DNA of 64,000 bases, from NCBI RefSeq assembly GCF_000733755.1, contig NZ_JPOF01000003.1, positions 1,404,501 through 1,468,500 of the forward strand. Direction: 5' to 3'. Shown here in pieces: positions 1 through 8,565 of the stretch (its first letter is position 1; every line of letters begins with the position of its first letter). The translations under genes were made by a program, and so were the position numbers. The notes below the pieces were generated by a model, which saw nothing but the letters and a program-made list of their open reading frames with translations, was not told where the DNA came from and did no database searches. This DNA comes from Lachnoclostridium phytofermentans (GTDB lineage Bacteria; Bacillota; Clostridia; Lachnospirales; Lachnospiraceae).

Positions 1-1457
1 CTCTTATCCTTTAGCACCTGAAGCTGATGGGTAACAACTGCATATTCCTTTTCTCCAGATAGCACTCTCTCATTTGCCAGCTCCAGAGCCTTTTGAAGTG
101 CAGCTATCTCAAGAGCAAGGCTTTCCAATAAGCAAACACTCTCTGTTTTATAAGCATCAAAACGTTTCTTCTTCTCATACACCAAGGACTGAATCTCAGA
201 TAATAGGTCAGAATTATTACTTTGTACTGCACGAATAGACTCTAAAACTTCATTTCGCTTTTGCTTTTCGTTAAGATACTCAAGGTAATCATTCATGGAT
301 TCCTTTTTCATTAACTGAGCCTGATTCATTTGTAGCTTTTCCGTTAAAGATTGATATTCTTCCTCCGCTTTTTCTAAGCGCGCACGAAGAGCTATCGTTT
401 CTCTTTTTGTTTCAAATACTCTGATATTTTCTAATCGTTTTTTTAGTTCCTCACGCTTTTTCTCACTCTCTCTTACTTCTTCTTCTAAGCTTTCGAATCT
501 GTCTTTCGATTCCTTTGTCATATCAGAGGCTTTTCGATATACCTTTGCTAAATCCTCTTCGTACTGTTCTTTTTCCTGGTATAGATCTACTAAGCCTTCT
601 AGGCGTTTGGAGAAATTCTGTAAAACCTCTATTTGTCTATCATAATTTGCAATTTCATCCTTACAGCGAGATAATTCCAAGAGCTTTTCTCTAATATCAA
701 GTAGGGTTTTAGACATCGTCTCTTCTTCCTCGGTACTGCCTGCTTTCTGGGTAAAAGACTTTTGAATAATCTCTTCAATTAATAAATCTTCTACAACTTT
801 ACGGGTTGTCTTATAATTTGTTTCGAAGTAAGTTCTAACGTGACCTTCTGTTTTATTAATCCCACGAATTATTTCCCACTCACTTTCGTAGATTCCGTAT
901 AAGGAAACAAACGCCTGATAGTCCTTCTTTCGGTCAAATATCTTTACCACATAGTTGTTATCACGTTCTAAGTCCTTTAGATATTTTCTAAGCCCTGTAT
1001 AAGTAATCCTCTCTTTGTCTTTCACAAGTGGAAGATTTTTAATATCATTTTCATTATACTCACGATAAAAGATACAATAATTAAAATACTCAATGGAAGC
1101 TGTATCTTTCACCTCTTCTGGTACCTGATTGGTAGCTTTTCTCGCGCAAAATCCAGTTAGCATATAACGAAAGCCATTCTCGGTATCAAAATCATCTAAT
1201 CTCCATTCAATTAATGAATGGATGGTCTGGCTTCCATCGCCAGTACGAAACAGCTTTTCAATCGGCTGTTTCTCATCTAACGTACAGTTTGGAATCATAT
1301 TCTGCAACATAAGTAGCATTAATACACTTTTACCACCGCCATTTGCAAGGTCATATAGTGTATTATGACAGAAGGGTTTCATGATAAAATCATCATACGC
1401 CTGCGTACCAAAATTATATTTTACGTTATTTACACGGATACGATTAATGTGTGGCAT
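1..1457 (-). CDS. jetC: JetC/MksB-like SMC-family ATPase, partial (N-terminal about 485 residues)
   Basis: Open from an ATG at 1457 to the left window edge, so the C-terminus is missing. The ATG overlaps the end of jetB by 14 nt and has an AGGAGG directly upstream, which indicates translational coupling. The N-terminus starts MPHINRIRVNNVKYNFG and carries a Walker A motif, LANGGGKSVLM, around residues 38-48. That is the head-domain start expected of SMC-like ATPases of the MksB/JetC group. From about residue 240 the protein becomes a long Glu/Lys/Leu-rich coiled coil, which forms the SMC arm. In the family, the two heads close around ATP and the complex extrudes DNA loops; Wadjet uses this to recognise and restrict small circular plasmids. 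Walker B and signature motifs must lie outside the window. Alternative: a housekeeping MksB condensin with no defence role. The family call is firm; the defence role is inferred. Confidence 0.88.
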   Translation of the reverse strand, partial: MPHINRIRVNNVKYNFGTQAYDDFIMKPFCHNTLYDLANGGGKSVLMLLMLQNMIPNCTLDEKQPIEKLFRTGDGSQTIHSLIEWRLDDFDTENGFRYMLTGFCARKATNQVPEEVKDTASIEYFNYCIFYREYNENDIKNLPLVKDKERITYTGLRKYLKDLERDNNYVVKIFDRKKDYQAFVSLYGIYESEWEIIRGINKTEGHVRTYFETNYKTTRKVVEDLLIEEIIQKSFTQKAGSTEEEETMSKTLLDIREKLLELSRCKDEIANYDRQIEVLQNFSKRLEGLVDLYQEKEQYEEDLAKVYRKASDMTKESKDRFESLEEEVRESEKKREELKKRLENIRVFETKRETIALRARLEKAEEEYQSLTEKLQMNQAQLMKKESMNDYLEYLNEKQKRNEVLESIRAVQSNNSDLLSEIQSLVYEKKKRFDAYKTESVCLLESLALEIAALQKALELANERVLSGEKEYAVVTHQLQVLKDK

Positions 1458-2184
1458 CCTCCTGCCCCTCCTTTTCTTCTAATTGTTGCGACATCTCATA
1501 GAGCCTTCCTCTCTCTTCCTCAAAATAGTTTTTCACCATTGCATGAAAACGATTTGTAGGATAATACTTTTCCTGCGCTTCCACAAAAAGATTTTGAAGA
1601 GTCAGAAAGTTAAGCACAAGCTTTACATAACCAGATTTAGAACCTCTTCCTGCACGAATCCCATTCGTATCTTCACTGCTTACTACAGGAAGTTCATCCC
1701 AGGTTATAGCAAGGGTTTCAAAGCTTCTTTCTTCCAGTTCATTACGCACTAAGATATTAATGTTACGAATCATATTGGCAAGATTTCGGCTAACTGCCTC
1801 TAGGATTTCCTCTATTCTTACATACTCTGTATACGTATACGTTGCAGAGTCACTATAAAAACTCACCATAGTGTTATACATGATAAAGTAGCAAAGGTAT
1901 AGCTCTTTATTTAGACGCAATCCCATTGCACGCTTTAGTTCTTCGTTGGTGTACCCAAACACACGATTATGGTCTCCGGCGGTTAAAAATAAGCTGTAAT
2001 TATAATCATATATTTTTAAATTCATCCCTTTTGCCATCTGCTCCACAATATCATTAACCTCGGCATTGTTACTGTAAGCCTCATATAAATCTGCATTTTT
2101 CCCAGTTTCCAGACTAATTTCTTCTCCGACAATTAATGCCTGAAATACCTCCATGGCTTTTCCAAGACTTTTATTATTTAACAT
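1444..2184 (-). CDS. jetB: JetB/MksE-like condensin accessory subunit
   Basis: A 246-residue acidic, mostly helical protein with no signal peptide or membrane segment, between jetA and jetC. Size, position and fold character match the MksE/JetB (KITE-type winged-helix) subunit that bridges the kleisin and the SMC ATPase. I believe this clostridial form is DUF6063-like, but primary sequence similarity to classical MksE is weak by eye, so the call leans on operon context. The ATG at 2184 has a GGAG 9 nt upstream. The 3-prime end overlaps jetC by 14 nt, implying equimolar, coupled synthesis. Residues 100-150 (CYFIMYNTMVSF and following) are the most hydrophobic part and could form the dimer core. 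The C-terminal 30 residues are Glu/Gln-rich and probably flexible. Confidence 0.75.
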   Translation of the reverse strand: MLNNKSLGKAMEVFQALIVGEEISLETGKNADLYEAYSNNAEVNDIVEQMAKGMNLKIYDYNYSLFLTAGDHNRVFGYTNEELKRAMGLRLNKELYLCYFIMYNTMVSFYSDSATYTYTEYVRIEEILEAVSRNLANMIRNINILVRNELEERSFETLAITWDELPVVSSEDTNGIRAGRGSKSGYVKLVLNFLTLQNLFVEAQEKYYPTNRFHAMVKNYFEEERGRLYEMSQQLEEKEGQEDATH

Positions 2185-2239
2185 AGCATAAATCTCCTAT
2201 CTTATCTCATTTTATTTGCAACTGGAACTCTTCTCATTC

Positions 2240-3787
2240 CTAATGTCGTACAAATAAAATGTTGGTCGTAACGAACTCATGATTTTCCGATATATCAGTG
2301 ATTAAGTGGGTAATCTTCTCATCTTCTCCCTCTTGATCTGATAGAAGTTTCAAAGAAAATTGTAATTTCCGATATCTCTCATGGCTTGCTTCTTCAAGGA
2401 ATCTCGCTAAGAATCCATCAAAAAAGGTATCCTGATGCTTTCTTATCTCCTTTAAATCGTACTCCTTTTTTTGACATAGATGCACTAAGAAAGAATAGTA
2501 ATCGCTATTTTTAAAGATATCATCAAAAAACTTTAACTCAAGCTCTTGATTAAACCCTGCCAATGAAAAAGATTCTCTTACAAGCAACATGTCTAATAAA
2601 GTCTTTATCATTGCCTCGTAGTTTTGTGATATTCTTTCTTCCTCTATTTCATCCTCAAATAGATAACTTTCCTCGTTAACTTCTTCTACTACTTCACTGA
2701 CTTCTTCCTTTTGACCAGTATAACTTAAGAGTTCATCGATATTTCCAAGATAGAATGTCTTTGTAATCTTTGGAGAAAACAGGGGTGAAACAATAGATTT
2801 TAGTAAGGATACATCATTTCTATTCTTTGCCTTCTCTACATAATCCATGAAGTCAAATGCATTTCTTAAACGGCTGTATTTATGTTTCTTAATCATCTCA
2901 TCGGAACGCATCTGAAGATCCGTACAATCTGAAAGAAGTCTACTGTGATTGGTCATTGCCTTTTTTAGTTCCGTCTCAAGTTCATAAATTTCTTTTAAAG
3001 ATTGCTGATAATTAACCCCCGCCATACTCGCCTTTTTCAGTGCCTGATCCGCTAGTTCCTTGTTACGTAAAAATGCTTTCTGCTCTCTATCAAACCACTG
3101 CATTCCCGATCGTTGAAATTCTTCTAACGCTTTTACACCTTCAAACACATTGGCACCTAGTAAAGTTAGGACTTCTTGCTTTCTGAGTCTAAGGCGATTA
3201 ACTTCACTATTAATTCTTCTAACAACCTCTGTACCACCCTTAAAATTCTTAGTTTCAATCATTTTTTCCAACAATAGCTGCTGGATATTAATCTTACTTT
3301 CTTCCTTCACTTCTTTGGTTTCTAAATAAAACTCAATTGCGTCTGCGGTAACAGAATAAACTACACTACCAACCAGTAATTTGCTCTCTAAAAGTTTCAC
3401 CCTGGCTGTTATTTGCTTTTTCTTTGCTGGATCAAAATACTCCATAACAAATGGTTTTCCATCGTTTTTTATCTTATCAAACAGGTAATCAATCAATTCT
3501 TTTTCTTCTTCCCCATAAATGGATAAGGAAAAATCATTCTTTAATAGCTCAGATAGAAATTCCGCCACTTCCTGATAGGTAACACTCCTTTCATTAAAGT
3601 GATTTTCTTCAATAAAATAACGAAGAAGAGCCATTGTCACATAGCCCATGTCAACAATGGCATATTTCCCATCTTTAAATTGTGTCATAGATACCTGTTG
3701 CAATAAAAAAAACGGTATGTATTTTTTTAGATACTGCATTCTAGTGCTATGATTGTTTACAATATCATCTCGTAGTGTATGGTTCAT
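2240..3787 (-). CDS. jetA: JetA/MksF-like kleisin subunit of Wadjet-type condensin
   Basis: A 515-residue soluble protein. The N-terminal third (about 1-160) looks like a winged-helix region, with the start LKKYIPFFLLQQV. The middle (about 165-330) is a helical, Lys/Glu-rich coiled-coil region. A Glu-rich linker (about 360-385) leads to a C-terminal helical domain that would contact the SMC head. This matches the kleisin JetA of Wadjet systems (clostridial JetA/DUF5716-like family). The ATG at 3787 follows a GGAGGT only about 3-4 nt upstream, an unusually tight spacing that could limit expression. It is separated from the upstream 771-residue gene by a 62-nt gap holding a hairpin, and from jetB by 55 nt. 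The family assignment is by recognition plus context. Confidence 0.8.
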   Translation of the reverse strand: MNHTLRDDIVNNHSTRMQYLKKYIPFFLLQQVSMTQFKDGKYAIVDMGYVTMALLRYFIEENHFNERSVTYQEVAEFLSELLKNDFSLSIYGEEEKELIDYLFDKIKNDGKPFVMEYFDPAKKKQITARVKLLESKLLVGSVVYSVTADAIEFYLETKEVKEESKINIQQLLLEKMIETKNFKGGTEVVRRINSEVNRLRLRKQEVLTLLGANVFEGVKALEEFQRSGMQWFDREQKAFLRNKELADQALKKASMAGVNYQQSLKEIYELETELKKAMTNHSRLLSDCTDLQMRSDEMIKKHKYSRLRNAFDFMDYVEKAKNRNDVSLLKSIVSPLFSPKITKTFYLGNIDELLSYTGQKEEVSEVVEEVNEESYLFEDEIEEERISQNYEAMIKTLLDMLLVRESFSLAGFNQELELKFFDDIFKNSDYYSFLVHLCQKKEYDLKEIRKHQDTFFDGFLARFLEEASHERYRKLQFSLKLLSDQEGEDEKITHLITDISENHEFVTTNILFVRH

Positions 3788-3805
3788 GGTACCTCCAAAT
3801 TACAA

Positions 3806-3844
3806 ACTGCCCCAGCGATTACTCAATAAAACCACTGGGGCAGT
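3806..3844 (-). terminator. Intercistronic hairpin with weak U-tract before jetA
   Basis: Perfect 10-bp inverted repeat, ACTGCCCCAG at 3806-3815 against CTGGGGCAGT at 3835-3844, with a 19-nt loop. On the minus strand it is followed by TTTGTAATTT. It lies between the stop of the 771-residue gene (3850) and the jetA ribosome-binding site. It could be a leaky terminator that lowers jetABC expression relative to the first gene, or an RNA-processing hairpin. Confidence 0.6.
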
Positions 3845-3849
3845 AAATA

Positions 3850-6165
3850 TTACAAATCTCGATAAAAGGACATGGTGTTCTCTAATTCCTTCGTTAACTC
3901 GATTCTTTCCTTTGCTAACGCATGAAAACGAAGCTCTAATTCCCTTAATTTCTTAGCAGTGTTACGTTGAAACCTACCAAATGCCTCCACAAACAGTGGT
4001 TGCATTATCAGCTTCTCACGTATCTCCTTAGTAAATGGACAATAGGTTGCTAGAAGCTCTCTTGCTACCTTATTTAATCGAATGGCACCAAATGCTTCCC
4101 CTTTAATCCATGCTTCATAATCTAATACAAATATTTCTCTTGTATTATTTCTTCCCTTTTGAATCTGTAGCTTTAGCTTTTCTTTCCGTTCCTCAGATAA
4201 ATCATGATTTCTACGGTAGAACTGAATGTAATCTACATATTCTGAGGTAAGAGACTTATGTTTTAAATCATTCCAAGCAGTTCCTTGAATGCATCTGCAT
4301 AATTCCCAACGGAATCGCCCAAACAATCGTATCATAATATCGTCCAAATTGGAATCGATAAAGTGTGGAAATAAGAAGCGACCTGGATTATTTCTTCTTT
4401 TACCGCTAATTTCCTGCCACATTGAACCATTTGAACCTGAAATTGGAAGAATAATAATCTCTGGAAGTACTTGTTTCATAATGTACTCTTTCTCAATTCC
4501 TGCCTCCACATTCACATAAAGTGCTTCACGATGAAAAGCTGAATAGTCAATCTCTAATACTTTACTAAAGGAATCATTAATTCTTTCCTTGGTAACAAAT
4601 GCTCTTTCTATTACATTATAGAATTGTTCTTTATAGAGGATAGGAAGGAAAATAGAGATTTGTCCATTTAATAGCTTATTGTTATAGGCGAACATATTCG
4701 TAATTTCGTAATGAAGTTTCTTCTCTACATTAACAAGAAGTTCTTTCTCTTCCTTCTCTGTGATATCGCCCTTTTTACGCATCGTTCTTAGATGATCCAC
4801 ATAATCTAAGTCGAATTCACTCTTTGAGGGTTCTTTTTTCCCTTGCATTATTAAGCTAAGCCATTCATATAACGTATAAATGCGGCAAGGTCCTTCTGTT
4901 GTTCCGGCATCTAACTTACATAAGGAATAAAGTTGCTGCTCCGTTAATAAACGCTCATCTACAAATCCATATGTTAAAAATAAATCAATTACCTTAGGAA
5001 TAGCCTTTTGTTTCTTATAGGCTATTAAAAAAGCACGCTCATAAATCTCATAATAATACTTCGTAATTTCTTTCCTTTTTAACCTCATTTCATCATCTGG
5101 AGATAAACGATCCTCCGCATTAACGAAATATTCAACAGCCGTGGAAAATGCTATTTCTTTTTCTTTTTCTAGCTCTATGAAACTAAATATTTGACGCATC
5201 GAACCACTTAAAGAATCAACCATTGCCTTAATATCTGCTGTTTCATCTTTGGTTGTTTCCTGGGATTCACTTGTTACAACAAGACTTAGATATAATTCTT
5301 CAAATTCTTTACGATCTAGCGTTACACTATGGTTCGTATATAATGATAATACCTTATCAATGGAATTAATACGGTCTACCATATTATCAATACGATGCAT
5401 CAGTTCCTGATTGATAAAACCATCTTTTTTGAAATCCTGATAAAGTGCTATCTCTCTTTTAAAGAGGCACATTTCACTATTGTTCATAAGAAGCAAAAAG
5501 CCCTCCTCGAGGTGTGAGGTAATCTCTAGGCACTGTAATGTGATATTTGCAAGAATGGAACAGGCCTCCTCGACATGAGACATCGTCATGCTCTCACTAT
5601 GCCCATAAAATGCTTTTACTGCAGTTAATGGTAGATTAGAGCACTCACAAAAGAAGTCTGCTTCTCTATGATTAAATTCAATATCTGAGTTGTATGCTAC
5701 TAGTTCTTCAATCTTTGGTAAGACATACACAGGAAACTTATTACTATGACCTGCCTTAACATAATAAGCGTATTCTTCCTTTAAATATTCGTAGAGGGAC
5801 TCATCACAGCGGCTAATTTCCTCTAACACGCGGCTTAACTCCCTAATATAATAACAAAGAGAATAAATAATAACACCTTGATAATCTTTATTGAAAGCAA
5901 AAATTTCATGAAGGGAATCCACTCCACTTACCGGAAAAGGATAAATAACTACGTCTTCTGATGCCACATAATTACTTAAGTATCTCCCTAAAAATAAATC
6001 ATGAATGCCAAACATGCATCCCTGCGTTAGGACAATACGGCTCCCATGATTAATCGCAGTTATACGACCTTTTAGCACCATGCATATGTAAGTTACTTCC
6101 TCTTGTTCTTGAAAAATAACGGTGCCTCTTAATAATTGATTCACCGTATTTGGTTTTAATAACAA
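3850..6165 (-). CDS. Large protein with degenerate cyclic-nucleotide-binding-like N-terminus, head of the jet operon
   Basis: A 771-residue soluble protein that I do not recognise as a named family. Residues about 10-110 resemble a Crp-type beta-roll: a run of short strands with GRITAINHGSR, LTQGCMFGIHDLFLG and VVIYPFPV. The phosphate-binding cassette lacks the usual E-L/RxA pattern, so nucleotide binding is doubtful. The remaining roughly 650 residues are helical and charged. There is no C-terminal helix-turn-helix that I can see, so it is not a normal Crp/Fnr regulator. The last 45 residues form a coiled coil. The start is a TTG at 6165, chosen because AAGGAGG lies 8 nt upstream and no ATG fits as well. 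It is the first gene of the minus-strand operon, 62 nt before jetA. I infer a sensor or accessory subunit of the condensin; no function is established. Confidence 0.7.
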   Translation of the reverse strand: MLLKPNTVNQLLRGTVIFQEQEEVTYICMVLKGRITAINHGSRIVLTQGCMFGIHDLFLGRYLSNYVASEDVVIYPFPVSGVDSLHEIFAFNKDYQGVIIYSLCYYIRELSRVLEEISRCDESLYEYLKEEYAYYVKAGHSNKFPVYVLPKIEELVAYNSDIEFNHREADFFCECSNLPLTAVKAFYGHSESMTMSHVEEACSILANITLQCLEITSHLEEGFLLLMNNSEMCLFKREIALYQDFKKDGFINQELMHRIDNMVDRINSIDKVLSLYTNHSVTLDRKEFEELYLSLVVTSESQETTKDETADIKAMVDSLSGSMRQIFSFIELEKEKEIAFSTAVEYFVNAEDRLSPDDEMRLKRKEITKYYYEIYERAFLIAYKKQKAIPKVIDLFLTYGFVDERLLTEQQLYSLCKLDAGTTEGPCRIYTLYEWLSLIMQGKKEPSKSEFDLDYVDHLRTMRKKGDITEKEEKELLVNVEKKLHYEITNMFAYNNKLLNGQISIFLPILYKEQFYNVIERAFVTKERINDSFSKVLEIDYSAFHREALYVNVEAGIEKEYIMKQVLPEIIILPISGSNGSMWQEISGKRRNNPGRFLFPHFIDSNLDDIMIRLFGRFRWELCRCIQGTAWNDLKHKSLTSEYVDYIQFYRRNHDLSEERKEKLKLQIQKGRNNTREIFVLDYEAWIKGEAFGAIRLNKVARELLATYCPFTKEIREKLIMQPLFVEAFGRFQRNTAKKLRELELRFHALAKERIELTKELENTMSFYRDL

Positions 6166-6361
6166 ATGCTGCGCCTCCTTGCTTTTGTGTAATTGTAACC
6201 TTATCCATCCTAGATTAATGAAACTTATTATTGTACTCTAACTCCCATCTGCATGCTTTAGAACACATACAAAATAAGATGTTCCCATCCTCCTATTATA
6301 ATCGAATTCAATATAATGTGAAAGTATATTTTACCTTTTTGTCGAAAAACAGAACAAAAAC
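6166..6361. other. Intergenic region upstream of the condensin operon
   Basis: AT-rich sequence between the first gene of the jet operon and the SRP RNA terminator. It must contain the operon promoter on the minus strand, but I see no convincing -35/-10 pair and no coding frame. Confidence 0.4.
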
Positions 6362-6406
6362 AAAAAGGCCGATATAAAAAGTAGGTTATACTTCATTTAT
6401 ATCGGC
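6362..6406 (-). terminator. Intrinsic terminator of the SRP RNA gene
   Basis: The 11-bp inverted repeat GCCGATATAAA (6368-6378) / TTTATATCGGC (6396-6406) is followed on the minus strand by CTTTTTG and further T residues. It sits about 45 nt past the 3-prime end of the SRP RNA and is correctly oriented for it. Confidence 0.85.
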
Positions 6407-6449
6407 ATATTGATTCTTATTATATATGGATAATTAGTCATGTATTAAT

Positions 6450-6717
6450 AATCCGTGCGCCTTGCTTCGAATAATTACCACAAACGTTACCTCCACAGTT
6501 AACTCGGTCCAGGCACCCTCACGGCACACGAAAGGTTCTGCTTAGTGCTGCTGCATTCCTGCCCTGACACGGTTCACAAATTTTCATTGCGTAAGACCCA
6601 AACGTCAACGTCACTTATAGAGGGCAGCTATGCAATAAGTTATCCTAGGCAAGACATCACCCCTGCTGTAGCGGATTGCAGGTACAGGGCACCGCTATCT
6701 CCCCGGCTGCACGGAAA
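6450..6717 (-). ncRNA. ffs: Signal recognition particle RNA, large Bacillus type (Alu + S domains)
   Basis: Read on the minus strand, this is the long Gram-positive SRP RNA. The ends pair: TCCGTGC near 6715 with GCACGGA at 6452-6458. The 5-prime part has the Alu-domain core GGGGAGATAGCGGTGCCCTG, followed by ACCTGCAATCCGCTA. Further on come the conserved GACGTTTGGGTCTTACGCAA stretch, the S-domain TGAACCGTGTCAGG with its AGGAATGCAGCAG internal loop, and the tail TGCCTGGACCGAGTTAACTG. At about 268 nt it matches the roughly 270-nt Bacillus scRNA. With Ffh it directs co-translational membrane targeting. Position next to tadA is usual in Firmicutes. Exact ends are estimated to within a few bases. 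Confidence 0.95.
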
Positions 6718-6833
6718 CTTTATAACAATAAAAAGACCAGTGGTCTCATTGCTACCTTATAAGGAGTATCCTAAGCTGGATACTATCAATTTACCACACA
6801 CAAAAAATCTATCGTTTGTGCAAGGTAAGGTTT

Positions 6834-6862
6834 AGTATACTTTGTTTTTTATAACTTGTCAA
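6834..6862 (-). promoter_or_regulatory. Strong promoter for the SRP RNA precursor
   Basis: On the minus strand, a perfect -35 TTGACA (6857-6862) and -10 TATACT (6834-6839) are separated by exactly 17 nt. Transcription would start near 6827, about 110 nt upstream of the mature SRP RNA 5-prime end. This implies a processed leader that holds two small hairpins (6766-6785 and 6733-6746). Confidence 0.75.
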
Positions 6863-6984
6863 TAGTTATCCCGGTGAAGTAGGTTTTCAAATTATGGTTA
6901 TTTTTCAAATTTTTAATGCAATTAAGTTAAGAAACTGTAACATAGATACCCTTCAAGAAATTCAACAAAATATAAATCCCCATT

Positions 6985-8163
6985 CTATTTCTCAGACGCT
7001 AGATATGCTGCTCTTGCTTCCTCTTCCGTATCGTCATAGATATCTTGATATAAGCGAACTATATTTTCTTCCCAATCAGGAATAATAGGATACGTAATAC
7101 CATGATATTCTAAAGGTGACTCAAATAATCCTTGATAAGGAAAGCGTTCTGAGTTTAAGGTTGTTATCCCATCCTCAACGATACATTCTATCGTATTCGA
7201 TATCTGTTGGCTGGTAAGATTTGTTTTTACATAAGATAGACATGTGGAAGTGATGGATAATAGGTCAAAAATATTTTTCTTTTTATACTTCTCAAATATC
7301 GCATTTAGTACGCGTCGCTGTCTTAAGGTTCTTCCAAAATCGTCTGTTACGCCACCTAAAGTTTCAACCTTTCTAACCCTTGCATAGCCAAGCGCTTGGT
7401 TTCCATTGAGATGATTCCATCCTTCCTTTAGCGTTCGATTAGATGGATTGGAAATGTAATTTTCTTTATTTAAATAAGCTGCTTCTTTTGCTCCTAGCTC
7501 TATATCAATTCCATCTAATTCATCAATAATTTTCTCAAATGACTCAAAGCTCACATAGGCATAACCATCAATTTTAATGCGATAATTAATCTCAATCACT
7601 TCAATGAGTGAATTCATTCCTCCAGCCGCATAAAAGGCATTTAATTTTTTTGCACGATTCCCCTCATATTCAATATACGTATCACGAAGCAATGAAACCA
7701 GTGTGATTTCCTTACTCTCCTTGTTGATAGAAGCAATCATAATAACATCTGTATTCCTTGCATTATAAATCTCCTCAATACCAATTAAGAGATAGTTATT
7801 TACTCCCTCCTCTTTTCTCGGTAGAATTTCTTTCTCCGGAGTCTTTATACTATAGTCCTCTGAAAGGATATCAACCATATCCACAGAATCCACATCCATA
7901 TTATCTTCTGGGTAAGATGTCACGATTGGTTGAAGTACTTCAGGTGAAGTATCCATGGCATCATGCAGTAATAAACCAGCTATATTATAAAAAATACTTC
8001 TACCCGACCGTGTCCCAATGGTAAAAGATACGATTCCCATACAAACAAAAACAAGTGTACCTATTAAAAAACTTCGATATTTTTTTCTCCTTTTAGATAA
8101 CTCTTCCTCTGTTATGTCGATTTCTTCCAAAGCTTCCTTCTGATTTGTAACCCCAAATTTCAT
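6985..8163 (-). CDS. LytR-CpsA-Psr (LCP) family cell-wall glycopolymer ligase
   Basis: A 392-residue protein with a cytoplasmic N-terminus of about 30 residues, one membrane segment (about 31-52, FLIGTLVFVCMGIVSF) and an extracytoplasmic LCP domain (about 115-310). LCP hallmarks are visible: NTDVIMIASINKESKEITLVSLLRDTYI with the phosphate-contacting Arg, then KLNAFYAAGG, then DELDGIDIEL, then QALGYARVRK and a following Arg-rich segment. LCP enzymes transfer teichoic-acid-like or capsular polymers from lipid carriers to peptidoglycan on the outer membrane face. The start ATG has a GGAGG upstream. It appears monocistronic, with no cell-wall polymer genes next to it. The polymer it transfers cannot be told from sequence. 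Confidence 0.92.
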   Translation of the reverse strand: MKFGVTNQKEALEEIDITEEELSKRRKKYRSFLIGTLVFVCMGIVSFTIGTRSGRSIFYNIAGLLLHDAMDTSPEVLQPIVTSYPEDNMDVDSVDMVDILSEDYSIKTPEKEILPRKEEGVNNYLLIGIEEIYNARNTDVIMIASINKESKEITLVSLLRDTYIEYEGNRAKKLNAFYAAGGMNSLIEVIEINYRIKIDGYAYVSFESFEKIIDELDGIDIELGAKEAAYLNKENYISNPSNRTLKEGWNHLNGNQALGYARVRKVETLGGVTDDFGRTLRQRRVLNAIFEKYKKKNIFDLLSITSTCLSYVKTNLTSQQISNTIECIVEDGITTLNSERFPYQGLFESPLEYHGITYPIIPDWEENIVRLYQDIYDDTEEEARAAYLASEK

Positions 8164-8439
8164 AGTCTAATCCTCCGTTAGATTTATTGGTATTTTGATA
8201 TTCTCTTAATTCCTAATACCACTAACTTTTGTATCATACCCATTCTCATTTCATTTAAACATTAGCCTATTCCCAGAATGTGTCATATAAATGTTCAAAA
8301 TCTTATGATTTTATTACAAAAGTAAGCAAGTTTTTATAATTCTCCTATCTTATCGCTTCCCTTACATCCTTTACTTTCTTAGAAATAGGCATTCCTTTAC
8401 TTCTATCCCTTGCTACGATAATGTAAGGGATATATAGCC

Positions 8440-8467
8440 TTGTACTTCTTAAACAAAATGCTATAAT
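8440..8467 (+). promoter_or_regulatory. Extended -10 promoter for tadA, with a palindromic leader
   Basis: TTGTAC (8440-8445), a 16-nt spacer, then TGC-TATAAT (TATAAT 8462-8467), an extended -10. The leader contains an 11-bp inverted repeat, CTTTCATTTGA (8483-8493) / TCAAATGAAAG (8515-8525), ending 40 nt before the chosen tadA start. Confidence 0.65.
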
Positions 8468-8565
8468 GAATAAGATGTCATTCTTTCATTTGAGGAGATT
8501 TCATTAACCATATATCAAATGAAAGTATGCAAAAATGTGGTCGCTATAAGGAGACTAATAAAACA

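Noticed and set aside
6545-6835. Open frame of 96 residues across the SRP RNA
   Set aside because: It lies antisense to the SRP RNA and its leader, with no RBS; the structured RNA explains the sequence.
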